DNA from: Scandinavium manionii
Lineage (GTDB): Bacteria > Pseudomonadota > Gammaproteobacteria > Enterobacterales > Enterobacteriaceae
Direction: 5' to 3'
Length of the DNA stretch: 64,000 nucleotides
Assembly (NCBI RefSeq): GCF_024764775.1
Contig: NZ_JALIGC010000033.1
Location: 128,508 to 192,507, forward strand
Shown: in pieces, positions 34,988-42,922 of the stretch
How the letters are laid out: each line of letters begins with the position of its first letter
How positions within the stretch are numbered: the first letter of the stretch is position 1
Notes under the pieces: model-generated
Seen by the model: only the letters and a program-made list of their open reading frames with translations
Told to the model about the DNA's origin: nothing
The model's database searches: none
Program-made: the position numbers and the translations under genes

Positions 34988-35227
34988 ATGACCAAAACCA
35001 GCGTACGAATCGGCGCCTTTGAAATTGATGACGGCGAGCTGCATGGCGAGCAGCAAGGGGAGCGAACGTTAAGCATTCCCTGTAAATCTGACCCTGATTT
35101 ATGCATGCAACTCGATGCATGGGATGCCGATACCAGCGTTCCCGCCATTCTCGATGGGGAACACTCTGTTCTATACCGCAAACACTATGACAGTAAGTCC
35201 GATGCCTGGGTCATGCGCTTAGCCTGA
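34988..35227 (+). CDS. yebV: Small protein YebV
   Basis: A 79-residue protein, KTSVRIGAFEIDDGELHGE...CKSDPDLCMQLDAWDADTS, that matches E. coli YebV closely. No signal peptide or membrane segment. Two cysteines in PCKSDPDLCMQ. Function unknown. It is followed by a terminator and then the small gene yebW on the same strand, as in E. coli. Confidence 0.88.
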   Translation: MTKTSVRIGAFEIDDGELHGEQQGERTLSIPCKSDPDLCMQLDAWDADTSVPAILDGEHSVLYRKHYDSKSDAWVMRLA

Positions 35228-35236
35228 TTCAAAAGG

Positions 35237-35262
35237 AACCCGCCCACAGGCGGGTTATTTAT
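35237..35262 (+). terminator. Terminator after yebV
   Basis: AACCCGCC-CACA-GGCGGGTT hairpin followed by ATTTATTTC. Confidence 0.75.
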
Positions 35263-35320
35263 TTCCCCTTCCGCTTATTTCTCTTACACTTAAGACACCA
35301 CGCAAAAGTGTGAGGATGCG

Positions 35321-35512
35321 ATGTTCGCTCTGGTTTTGTTTATTTGTTATCTCGATGGTGGCTGCGAAGATATTGTGGTGGATGTTTACAACACCGAGCC
35401 GCAGTGCGAACGGGCTATGGACGTTCAGCGATTAAGACATGGCGGTTGCTTCCCGGTTGAGGATTTTATTGACGGTTTCTGGCGTCCGGCCCAGGAATAC
35501 AGCGACTTGTAA
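35321..35512 (+). CDS. yebW: Small protein YebW
   Basis: A 63-residue protein, MFALVLFICYLDGGCEDIVVDVYNTEPQC...GGCFPVEDFIDGFWRPAQEYSDL. It has four cysteines and a short hydrophobic start that could act as a weak signal or anchor. Close match to E. coli YebW. Function unknown. Its stop codon is directly adjacent to the stop of the convergent pphA. Confidence 0.88.
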   Translation: MFALVLFICYLDGGCEDIVVDVYNTEPQCERAMDVQRLRHGGCFPVEDFIDGFWRPAQEYSDL

Positions 35513-36157
35513 TTACTGAAGCTGGACCAGCGTCAGCTCACCGCCAAACACCGCACCGGTATCGATGTAGTGCTGATTAAGCGCATCATAACGGTGTTTT
35601 AACGGCGTGTGCCCAAACCAGAAGTGATCCGCACCATCAAGTTGGGCGTGATTCCCTGCCAGATGGTCGCTCAGGCGCTGCCGGTCCCAAAGTACCCGAT
35701 GCCAGTCTACATCCTGCTGCCACTGATAATGCATAGCCGGATAATCGGCATGAGCCACCACATGCACGCCTGATTCGGTATCCACTTCGATGACATACGG
35801 CAACTGATGACAGGTTTGCAGCAGACGTCGCGCCTCTGCCTGCTCGCTCGCAGTGCAGTGCTCGAACCACTCTCCCCCATTCAATTCCCACAGCGATAGC
35901 TGCTGATGTTCAAGCGCATCCATCGCCATTTGCTCGTGATTTCCACGAATAGCGAAAAACCATTTTTGATGAATGAGTTCAAGGCATTTGAGACTGTCGG
36001 GCCCACGATCAATCAGGTCGCCGACAGATATGAGTGCATCCTGCCAGGGATTAAATTTCAGGGTCTGGAGTTTCGGCATCAGCAAATTAAAGCAACCATG
36101 CAGATCGCCAATCAGCCAAATATGTCGCCACGCCTTGCCGTCAATTCGTTGATACAT
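35513..36157 (-). CDS. pphA: Serine/threonine protein phosphatase PphA
   Basis: PphA is a PPP-family phosphatase; in E. coli it is heat-shock induced and signals misfolded protein through CpxRA. The 214-residue protein has the three metal-binding motifs GDLHGC (about 17-22), GDLIDRGPDS (about 46-55) and RGNHEQ (about 71-76), plus HADYPAMH and WFGHTPLKHRYD. It is a few residues shorter than the E. coli protein. It marks the left border of the accessory block that ends at sdsR. Confidence 0.93.
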   Translation of the reverse strand: MYQRIDGKAWRHIWLIGDLHGCFNLLMPKLQTLKFNPWQDALISVGDLIDRGPDSLKCLELIHQKWFFAIRGNHEQMAMDALEHQQLSLWELNGGEWFEHCTASEQAEARRLLQTCHQLPYVIEVDTESGVHVVAHADYPAMHYQWQQDVDWHRVLWDRQRLSDHLAGNHAQLDGADHFWFGHTPLKHRYDALNQHYIDTGAVFGGELTLVQLQ

Positions 36158-36321
36158 AGCATTGCCCCCTGATTTAAGTATAGAGGGTTCACCAGATTGC
36201 CTTAGGCTTTTTGATAAACCTAAATCAAGGATAAACGAGCGCGGAATAAAGTCTGTGGGCGCATTAAGATTAACCGTACCGACCGTTAGAATACCTTCAG
36301 AACAATGATGAGGTTATTATC

Positions 36322-37272
36322 ATGTCGGACAACACCCTGCACTCCGCCTATTCACCTGAACTGCGCGCGCATCTTATTTCCGAACTGGTCAGTGGCAAAC
36401 TTGCCCCCGCCCCCATCTGGAAAAAAGCTGACTACCGTCTGAAGTTTTTGCTGCGCACGATGATTTTTTATCGCTCAACCCGACTGATGCTCGACACGCT
36501 CGGCCAACGCCCTGACTTCATGCGCCTGCTGAATGCGCAGGTCACATTGCCCAGCAAAACACACCGCCAGTATCTTGCACGCGGTTTATCATCAATGCAG
36601 CGGACGCAAGCTATCATCGGTCATTATCAGTTTATTGACTCGCTTAAAAGCACCCAGTTTGCCGCGGCATTAACCGCCACGGATCCTACAGCGTTGCTGA
36701 GCTTTGAGGGCAAAGAGGGTACGCAATTCACGCTATACGCCTCCTGCGCGCGTAAGGCCGAACGAGAAGGGGAAAGCACGCTGTGGTTTTGTGACGCAGA
36801 CAATACGGTACTGGCCAGCACAACATTCAGTGTCGCCCGAAGCAACAATGGCTGGGAGCTTATTGTCGGTGGTCTGCAGGGGCCGCGTCGCAGCATTTCT
36901 CATGACGTGATTAAGCACGCCACCCGCGCCTGTTACGGGCTTTTCCCTAAACGCATCCTGGTTGAATTCTTTGGCCTGATGGCTGCCGAGTGCGGGATAA
37001 CCACGCTTTCCGGCGTCAGCGATAATGGCCACGTGTTCCGCGCCCTTCGCTACCGCTTCAGTAAAGGCCGTCATTTCCATGCCAGCTACGACGAATTCTG
37101 GGCATCGTTAGACGGCGTTAAAAGCGACCCATTCCGTTGGCAGCTGCCCCTGGCACAGGAGCGTAAATCTCTTGAAGATATTGCCAGCAAAAAACGTGCA
37201 GAGTACCGCCGCCGCTTTGCGCTGCTTGATGAGATGGCCGCTCAGTACAAAGCTCTTTTCCCCCACGCGTAA
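36322..37272 (+). CDS. VirK/YbjX-family protein (DUF535)
   Basis: A 316-residue cytosolic protein of the DUF535 family, which includes Shigella VirK, Salmonella VirK and E. coli YbjX. Family stretches are FYRSTRLMLDTLGQRPDFMRLL, LARGLSSMQRTQAIIGHYQFI, IVGGLQGPRR, and KRILVEFFGLMAAECGITTLSGVSDNGHVFRALRYRF. No signal peptide or membrane helix. Salmonella VirK belongs to the PhoP regulon and is linked to polymyxin resistance; that function is family knowledge and is not shown for this copy. I do not recall a DUF535 gene beside pphA in E. coli, so this is an accessory copy. Confidence 0.85.
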   Translation: MSDNTLHSAYSPELRAHLISELVSGKLAPAPIWKKADYRLKFLLRTMIFYRSTRLMLDTLGQRPDFMRLLNAQVTLPSKTHRQYLARGLSSMQRTQAIIGHYQFIDSLKSTQFAAALTATDPTALLSFEGKEGTQFTLYASCARKAEREGESTLWFCDADNTVLASTTFSVARSNNGWELIVGGLQGPRRSISHDVIKHATRACYGLFPKRILVEFFGLMAAECGITTLSGVSDNGHVFRALRYRFSKGRHFHASYDEFWASLDGVKSDPFRWQLPLAQERKSLEDIASKKRAEYRRRFALLDEMAAQYKALFPHA

Positions 37273-37286
37273 GTACATTTACGTTG

Positions 37287-37314
37287 GTCTCTGCCGTACA
37301 TTGGCAGAGGCTTT
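37287..37314 (+). terminator. Possible terminator after the DUF535 gene
   Basis: CTCTGCC / GGCAGAG stem with a 7-base loop; the T-tract is short (GCTTTC). Confidence 0.4.
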
Positions 37315-37400
37315 CGCCCATGGCAATTGCACAAGCCCATGATGTTTCGCTATCATCATGAGGTATTCCTCTGATACCTCGCTGGCGGTACTTCCTGGCT

Positions 37401-37544
37401 ATGAGCAAAATCGAAATTGCCCTGACAATTCTGGTGCTGGTTTTACTTGGGCTGGGCATCTGGTTCATTTTGAGCGATCAAATTTGGGTCATGGTCAGCT
37501 ACCTTGAAACCCTTCTCTACCCCGATATCGTCACGCCTGAATAA
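37401..37544 (+). CDS. Small single-pass membrane protein, unrecognised
   Basis: A 47-residue ORF, MSKIEIALTILVLVLLGLG..., with one strong transmembrane helix at about 4-24 and a C-terminal stretch ending LYPDIVTPE. I do not recognise the family. The codon content and clean helix suggest a real small protein, but the ribosome binding site is weak (GGCGGTAC about 12 bases upstream). A 7-bp hairpin GAGGTAT/ATACCTC lies immediately upstream at about 37359-37379 and could affect its translation. It follows the DUF535 gene on the same strand. Confidence 0.55.
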   Translation: MSKIEIALTILVLVLLGLGIWFILSDQIWVMVSYLETLLYPDIVTPE

Positions 37545-37620
37545 TCCCTACGGTTACGCATATTCAAAATTAAACAAGATGGTATTTGAATCAAATCACC
37601 TTGATGCATACCATTCTTTG

Positions 37621-37829
37621 CGAAACATAGTGCGGCGGGTTGCTTCTTCCTGACAGCACGTAGTATTACGTTTCAGGTCTGACTGACTCCACATCCCTGG
37701 ACGCGCAACTTTCAGACCAAACCACCTCGCGGTGCTGCATATCCCTGTAAAGCCGCAAAAGTGAGTCCGAAAATATAATATTCATTGCAAGCTTTTCCCC
37801 TTTGCCCTGCGAAGCGAAGGGGTTTTTTT
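37621..37829 (+). ncRNA. Candidate small RNA ending in a strong terminator
   Basis: A perfect terminator (CCCCTT...AAGGGG then eight Ts, 37797-37829) ends a stretch with no gene. A sigma70-like promoter, TTGAAT - 17 bases - TACCAT, lies at 37586-37614, which would start a transcript near 37621 of about 210 bases. Inside, GGTCTGA and TCAGACC form an inverted repeat. The T-rich 3' end is of the Hfq-dependent sRNA type. The identity is unknown; it could instead be the 3' UTR of the small membrane protein gene. Confidence 0.35.
37797..37829 (+). terminator. Strong Rho-independent terminator
   Basis: CCCCTT and AAGGGG close a hairpin with inner pairing around GCGAAGC, followed by TTTTTTTT. Confidence 0.85.
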
Positions 37830-38206
37830 TGCGTTTTTTAAGAGCATACATTTCAAGATACAACTAACGCCACATGTTTAATGCTGTTTAATATTTCATG
37901 TCCTGATCAAAAAAGCTCCCCCCTCCAATACCGCTCAGTCATTCGAATTTAAATTCTCACCGAGCATTAAATACGAGATGCAGTTGGAATTCGAACTCAT
38001 TACGTTTTAACGCTCCAGCGCATTAATTTCGTGTTAACGGTGTATTGCGAAATGTTTATGGGTGCGTGAATTATTTGTGACAATTTATTTATGGGTAAAA
38101 TTTATCGTCGCCATCCAGAAATAAACAGGATTTATTGGGGGGCGACATTACTGCAGTGTTAGCATTATCTTTTGTGAAATACCATTGGGTTTGTATCCTT
38201 CATTTG

Positions 38207-40981
38207 ATGAAAACTATAAACGCGTTCAAAATCGAGAAAAGAGCTCTCATTTTCTCTTTGTTAGCTATCATTTTGATAGTCAATGCCGCTCTGCTATTAC
38301 TTTCTTATCTTGACATGATTCGCAGCGCACGCTTCGCCATCTCTGACGTAGCTGTCGTAATCAATCAAAATATTGAGAAAAATAAAAATATCTCGACGGC
38401 ACTTGGGGATCTTGTTGCTCTTTCCAGTAATGATATTGCCGGGAAATTGGGTTCCAGCGTTAATTTCAAAGAAAATGAATTAGACCCATCACTGTATCAG
38501 AAACATATAATGTTTGCCTCTGGTGAGGTGAGCGTTAACGATCGAAAAATATCTGCGATTCTCAATTCATTTTGGAATAGCCTTAGTGATGAAAACAAAA
38601 CATCTTACTGGACTTATTTCTTCAGCGCGAATCTTAACTACGCATACAGTTTTGAAGCGGTAAAGAAAAACGGATATAAATTCACATCACCTCACCTGGC
38701 AATCAGTTCATATTTAGACGAAGTCTCCAGGAAAGTTAAAGCTGAAAAAGCATTTCTGGTATCAGAACGTCTTTACAGCGATGTTTATACCGATTCACTA
38801 ACCGGACTTCCGGTTATTACGTTCAGCGTGCCTGTTATTTCAAACAATCTAAATTATAATAAAAGCAGCATTGAAGGAATTATCTCCACCGATTATACCT
38901 CCAAAGACCTGTCTGAGTTGTTTAATAAATACTTCATCCAAACCGGTATCACTCCCTCCTCTTATCAACTTACTCTGCAGAGCAGACGCGGTGGTCCAGA
39001 TCTGGCGATAACGCCTACAAAAATAGATTATACCCCTTTCCCAATTGTGCAAATACCATTTACGGCGGGCTTTATCATCAACGCGAAGGTCGGTGTATAT
39101 AATGTCCTGCACCACAGACCATGGCGATTCGTCTTTACTAATCTTATCCTGCTGATTTTTTTCGCTTCGTCAATAAATGCGTACCGCAATATCATGAACA
39201 TGTTGAAACGACTCAGCTACGACTCGTTGACCCGTGCATTCTCCCGGGAAGGCGGGGAGGTCATCATCAACTCTATGTCCGCACATGAATCCTGGATAAT
39301 CGTGGCGGTGGATCTGGATTTGTTCAAGGATATCAATGACACCTACGGGCATCATGTCGGTGACCTTTCTCTGGCGTATTTCTCTGATACGCTAATCAGG
39401 ACGTTGCGAGCTTCTGATACGATTATTCGCATGGGGGGAGACGAGTTCCTGCTGCTGATGCCATGGTGTAACTATTCGTCAGCCAGTGCGCTAATGCAGC
39501 AGGCACAGAAAAAGCTCAAACATTTTCAATATGACAGTATTACTATCCCAATTTCGTGCTCATATGGCATCCAGGAATTTACCGGTGATTTTGCCAAGGA
39601 TTGTCAAATCGCCGACGAAAAGCTATACGTCATGAAGAATCGACCGACCCGCCTACCGAGCCGTGAGAAAGTCACACCGGCTGAAAAGCTTCCGCACCCT
39701 ATGCTGGAGAAGGATGTCGAAACCGGCTCTCTGACGATATCCGGGTTGCGCCATCATCCTGAATACCTGGATAACCGTAGCGTTCTGATGCTGGTCCATC
39801 TTAGTAATCACTCTTCGCTTACTAACCTGTTGGGCCAGGATTATGGCCGCTCATTAATGAAATATATGATTTCACGCATCACGGATACTTTCCCGGAAGA
39901 CATCATCATTTGCCGTGAACGCATGGATAAGCTTGTGGTTATTCTCCCTCCCGTCAAAACGGTGGAGCAACTCAGCTTATGGAAGCAAAAAGCACATTCG
40001 CTCTTCAGTATTAAGGATATGCCAAATATCGGCCAACATGAATTGCGTATCGAAGGTAACGCCGGTCTGGCGGAGGAAGCTCTAACACCTGAAAACCTTG
40101 ATGAAGTTTTACGCTATGCGGGCATCGCCCTGCATCATGCCCGCCGCGAGGGTAATGGCAAAGTAACCCTTTTCACTCCGGACATGCATGCCTCCGGACT
40201 GCTGCATATTCAGCTACATGAACAACTGAGCCACGCACTTGAGCGCGAAGAGTTCTATCTTGTGATGCAGCCAATTGTTGGATTGGATGGAAATACGGAA
40301 TGTCGCGAAGGTGAATGTCTGGTGCGCTGGGAAAGCCCGGTGCTGGGGAATGTGCCGCCGGATCAATTTATCACAATAGCGGAAGATACAGGCCTCATAA
40401 TTCCACTGGGTGAATGGATCATTAACAATGCTTGCCGCGAGCTGGCCGCCCTGATGGCTCGCGGCAACTGCGAAGATTTCAAACTGCATATTAATATCTC
40501 CCCCATCCAGCTACAAGCGAATGAGTTCGCAGAAGTAGTGGTTGAGTCACTCCGACAGCATGGATTACAGGGTTATAATCTTTGCATCGAAATTACCGAG
40601 GGTGTTTTGGTTGGCAGTGGAACCAATACTTGCCGACATCTGAATGTCTTACGTGAAATCGGCGTCACTATCTCCCTGGATGACTTTGGTTCAGGTTATT
40701 CCAGTCTTTCTTATCTGCATACGCTCCCGTTTGATCAACTTAAAATTGACCGCCAGTTTGTCAGTGGTGTAATGGAAGATAGCCGAAGCGAATCGGTGAT
40801 AAATTCCGTGTTGAGTCTTTCAAAAAGCTTTGGCGTTCCCTTAGTTGCTGAGGGGATTGAAGATCAGGAAACGGGTGATAAATTACACGCCATGGGTTGT
40901 CTGCTTGCACAGGGCTATCACTATGGGCGACCGAAGCCGTTCAGCGAATGGCATATTGATAACGGTCAAATCGCTTTATAG
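38207..40981 (+). CDS. Membrane GGDEF-EAL cyclic-di-GMP enzyme with an extra degenerate GGDEF domain
   Basis: A 924-residue signalling protein. Order: membrane helix (about 12-35), a periplasmic sensor region (about 36-320), a second helix (about 325-345, FVFTNLILLIFFASSINAY), an active-looking GGDEF domain (GGDEF at 410-414, with inhibitory-site RASD five residues before it), a second GGDEF-like domain whose signature is replaced by ERMDKL near 570, and a C-terminal EAL domain with all key residues (ECLVRW, NISPIQLQ, EITEGVL, DDFGSGYSS, KIDRQF, EGIE). It may both make and degrade c-di-GMP. The frame also opens at a TTG at 38135 with AGGA upstream; I prefer the ATG at 38207 because the hydrophobic N-terminus follows directly. 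I cannot assign an E. coli ortholog. Confidence 0.85.
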   Translation: MKTINAFKIEKRALIFSLLAIILIVNAALLLLSYLDMIRSARFAISDVAVVINQNIEKNKNISTALGDLVALSSNDIAGKLGSSVNFKENELDPSLYQKHIMFASGEVSVNDRKISAILNSFWNSLSDENKTSYWTYFFSANLNYAYSFEAVKKNGYKFTSPHLAISSYLDEVSRKVKAEKAFLVSERLYSDVYTDSLTGLPVITFSVPVISNNLNYNKSSIEGIISTDYTSKDLSELFNKYFIQTGITPSSYQLTLQSRRGGPDLAITPTKIDYTPFPIVQIPFTAGFIINAKVGVYNVLHHRPWRFVFTNLILLIFFASSINAYRNIMNMLKRLSYDSLTRAFSREGGEVIINSMSAHESWIIVAVDLDLFKDINDTYGHHVGDLSLAYFSDTLIRTLRASDTIIRMGGDEFLLLMPWCNYSSASALMQQAQKKLKHFQYDSITIPISCSYGIQEFTGDFAKDCQIADEKLYVMKNRPTRLPSREKVTPAEKLPHPMLEKDVETGSLTISGLRHHPEYLDNRSVLMLVHLSNHSSLTNLLGQDYGRSLMKYMISRITDTFPEDIIICRERMDKLVVILPPVKTVEQLSLWKQKAHSLFSIKDMPNIGQHELRIEGNAGLAEEALTPENLDEVLRYAGIALHHARREGNGKVTLFTPDMHASGLLHIQLHEQLSHALEREEFYLVMQPIVGLDGNTECREGECLVRWESPVLGNVPPDQFITIAEDTGLIIPLGEWIINNACRELAALMARGNCEDFKLHINISPIQLQANEFAEVVVESLRQHGLQGYNLCIEITEGVLVGSGTNTCRHLNVLREIGVTISLDDFGSGYSSLSYLHTLPFDQLKIDRQFVSGVMEDSRSESVINSVLSLSKSFGVPLVAEGIEDQETGDKLHAMGCLLAQGYHYGRPKPFSEWHIDNGQIAL

Positions 40982-40986
40982 TTAAT

Positions 40987-41014
40987 AATGGGCTCTATTC
41001 AAATAGAGCCCATT
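40987..41014. terminator. Perfect palindrome / terminator after the GGDEF-EAL gene
   Basis: AATGGGCTCTATT-CA-AATAGAGCCCATT, a 13-bp perfect stem starting 6 bases after the stop codon. There is no clear T-tract, so it may act as an RNA-stabilising 3' hairpin or a weak bidirectional terminator. Confidence 0.55.
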
Positions 41015-41197
41015 AATCGCAGCGTTACACGGATGCACCTAAGCAGAGAACCGCTGCCTGTCAGACCACTTAACATACTGTTATCCAGAAGCTCAACGTG
41101 GGTTTTACACACAACAGGGGTGACAGCAGCTTCTTAAGAGCAACGGCTAACCATTACCTGTATTGCCAGAACGCAAGGGATAGCGGATGTGTTAAAT

Positions 41198-41644
41198 TTA
41201 TTTTGGTACCCTAAGAACCTGACCAGGATAAATTTTATCGGGGCTTTTCAACATAGGTTTATTGGCATCGAAAATTTTGTTGTACTGATTAGCATCACCA
41301 TAAACTTGTTTAGAAATGCCACTCAGGGTATCGCCGGTTTTCACCGTGTAGTACTGACTTTCTGTAGCCGTATCTTTTACCGTAACGTTATCTTCCACTC
41401 CTGCAATCCCTGCCACGTTACCGACAGCAATCAGAATTTTTTCTTTTGCTTCCTGGCTTAAACCTTCGCCGGTAACAACAGCTTTACCATCTTCAACCTT
41501 CACATCAATTTTATCGGCATCCTGTAATCCATTCTTCTTGAGGTGCTCTTTAAGGAGTTCGTTTTGATCCGCGGCATGTGCCGTACCGGTGACCGCCTCG
41601 AGTATCTTTTCACCCGCTTCTTTTACGAAACTGATTAAACCCAT
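41198..41644 (-). CDS. Kbp/YgaU-like BON-LysM protein
   Basis: A 148-residue soluble protein with the same architecture and length as E. coli Kbp (YgaU), a K+-binding protein: N-terminal GLISFVKEAGEKILEAVTG, a BON domain at about 28-90 (ADKIDVKVEDGKAVVTGEGLSQEAKEKILIAVGNVAGI), and a LysM domain at about 97-146 (YTVKTGDTLSGISKQVYGDANQYNKIFDANKPMLKSPDKIYPGQVLRVP). No signal peptide, as in Kbp. E. coli kbp is at a different locus as I recall, so this is probably a second copy; K+ binding is inferred. A ribosome binding site AGGAGGATGT precedes the ATG. Confidence 0.85.
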   Translation of the reverse strand: MGLISFVKEAGEKILEAVTGTAHAADQNELLKEHLKKNGLQDADKIDVKVEDGKAVVTGEGLSQEAKEKILIAVGNVAGIAGVEDNVTVKDTATESQYYTVKTGDTLSGISKQVYGDANQYNKIFDANKPMLKSPDKIYPGQVLRVPK

Positions 41645-41918
41645 ACATCCTCCTGCTCATAATGAGATTCACCATTCAGTTTAGCAGAGGCCTGAGACAA
41701 GAGGGATGGACAGTTGGTACTGCCACATTAATCTTATCGATTTAACCTGAAGAATGATTTCCGCTTCAAGCATGAAGCGCACTTGCGTCGAATGCGCGAG
41801 GAGCGGACTAAAGCATTAACTTAGCGATTGTACTCTCAGTTCCAGGCGGGGGGCTAATACGTACGGATGCCGGAATATTTCAGAAAGAGAGACTCACTTT
41901 AGCGGTTTTTCACAAACA

Positions 41919-42605
41919 TCATATTGTGAGATTAAAGACGTTCTTAAACGCTTTTATCCCACTTTCGGTAAAGAGAACTTCTCTGTAACCGCTCACTCTG
42001 GATATCCACTGATTTTGCTCGAATGTCGCCAGCAACACCGCGCCTGCGCTTCCGCCAAGATGATACCTCCGCTCACTCCAGTCCAGACACCCGCACGCAC
42101 ACTTGCGCCTGGTTTGAGGAATAAAATTGATACCAAGCCCCTGAAACTTCTTGATTCCTAAGGATGACAATACATCACGCTCAGGTAGTAACCACGCCTG
42201 CTCGACCATAAAATCATATATACCTACCGCCACTTCACCCGCCAGATGGTCATAACACGTTCTCGCCTTACGCAAATGTACCGGAGTTCTGGTATTCAAC
42301 TTTGGCTCTGTTTTCATTGAAACCCCCATCAAGGTTTCAAGTAGTGCAGCAATGTCTTGTCCAGACAGCCTGTAATAACGATGACGCCCCTGAGATAAAC
42401 AACTTACCAGCTTGTTTTGCAGGAGTTTTGCCAGGTGAGCACTTGCTGTTGAGGGAGCAATGTTAGCAACAGCGCTTAGCGTGACTTTGTTGGTCTGTGG
42501 TAAAAACTCCGCCACCTTCAAGCCCAATCCCGTGCTGACCAAGCGTAGAACCCAACAACGCAAGGCCGCCCGGCAAGTTGTCAAAAACGACATGAATATC
42601 ATACA
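41919..42605 (-). pseudogene. ArsR-type HTH regulator with replaced N-terminus (probable deletion fusion)
   Basis: From about residue 45 on, the frame encodes a winged-helix ArsR-family regulator: LSAVANIAPSTASAHLAKLL (recognition helix), LSQGRHRYYRLSGQDIAALLETL, ARTCYDHLAGEVAVGIYDFMV and a C-terminal CACGCLDWSERRYHLGGSAGAVLLA, typical of HTH regulators with an accessory C-terminal domain. The first part (MIFMSFLTTCRAALRCWVL...) is the ACT-like ORF read in the wrong frame, not an ArsR N-terminus. I infer a deletion that joined the 5' part of an ACT gene to the 3' part of an arsR gene. The out-of-frame ATG at 42605, one base inside the ACT start, could still allow a chimeric 228-residue protein, so loss of function is likely but not certain. 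Confidence 0.65.
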
Positions 42606-42606
42606 T
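42463..42606 (-). pseudogene. Truncated ACT-domain-like ORF
   Basis: A 47-codon frame, MYDIHVVFDNLPGGLALLGS..., ending in KRCC. The start D-x-H-V-V-F-D-N-x-P-G-x-L-A-x-L-G...GI-x-LEGGG is the beta-alpha-beta opening of small ACT-domain proteins, which normally continue for 80-140 residues. Here it stops after about 43 matching residues, at the point where ArsR sequence begins in another frame. Its ATG overlaps the stop of the upstream monooxygenase gene (ATGTATGA), a sign of former translational coupling. Confidence 0.6.
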
Positions 42607-42922
42607 TCTGACCACTCCTGTTTTCTGACGAATACTCGCGCAATACATTCGCGACTCTTATTCTGTAATGGGAAAAGATTGTTTGCTGTCCCTCTTGTTG
42701 CGCCGCCTGATGTCGCATGTTTTTTTTCCATTCGAGTACTGCCTCTTCGTTTTCCCACCACGAAAGCGAGAGAACTTTTCCCTCGGTACTCAGGCTCCGA
42801 AACCGTTCGATTGAAATGAAGCCTTTTACATTATCGAGCTCGGGCCGAAGGTCATCCGCAAGTTGTAGATACCTTGCCTGATGTTTTGGAACTGTTTCTG
42901 CTTCAAAAAGGACTGCAATCAT
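42599..42922 (-). CDS. Antibiotic biosynthesis monooxygenase (ABM) domain protein
   Basis: A 107-residue ABM-family protein: MIAVLFEAETVPKHQARYLQLADDLRPELDNVKGFISIERF...KVLSLSWWENEEAVLEWKKNMRHQAAQQEGQ. The pattern GFIS-x-ERF, LS-W-x-x-EEAV-x-W and H-x-x-AQ-x-x-G is typical of the dimeric alpha-beta barrel ABM/heme-degrading group. The ATG has the ribosome binding site GAGGAGATAGTT. It is the first gene of the small cluster ending in the damaged ACT and ArsR frames. The substrate is unknown. An inverted repeat lies in its promoter. Confidence 0.82.
   Translation of the reverse strand: MIAVLFEAETVPKHQARYLQLADDLRPELDNVKGFISIERFRSLSTEGKVLSLSWWENEEAVLEWKKNMRHQAAQQEGQQTIFSHYRIRVANVLREYSSENRSGQNV

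Larger units (their letters stand above)
37545..38206. other. Gene-free interval before the GGDEF-EAL gene
   Basis: About 660 bases. The left half holds a candidate non-coding transcript (annotated separately). From 37831 to 38206 I see AT-rich sequence with no recognised gene; a 65-codon minus-strand frame at 37666-37863 looks spurious, being Lys-rich over the terminator. Confidence 0.6.

Noticed and set aside
36213..36240. Direct repeats TTTA on the minus strand resembling a PhoP box near pphA and the DUF535 gene
   Set aside because: The orientation points to pphA and not to the VirK-like gene, and only part of each half-site matches.
37666..37863. 65-codon minus-strand frame over the candidate sRNA
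   Set aside because: Runs antisense through a strong terminator, giving a Lys-rich start (KKRKKN); no resemblance to a known protein.
41732..41824. Short plus-strand frame YRFNLKNDFRFKHEAHLRRMREERTKALT
   Set aside because: Looks protein-like and might be the tail of a lost gene, but it has no start codon and I cannot name a family; too short to annotate.
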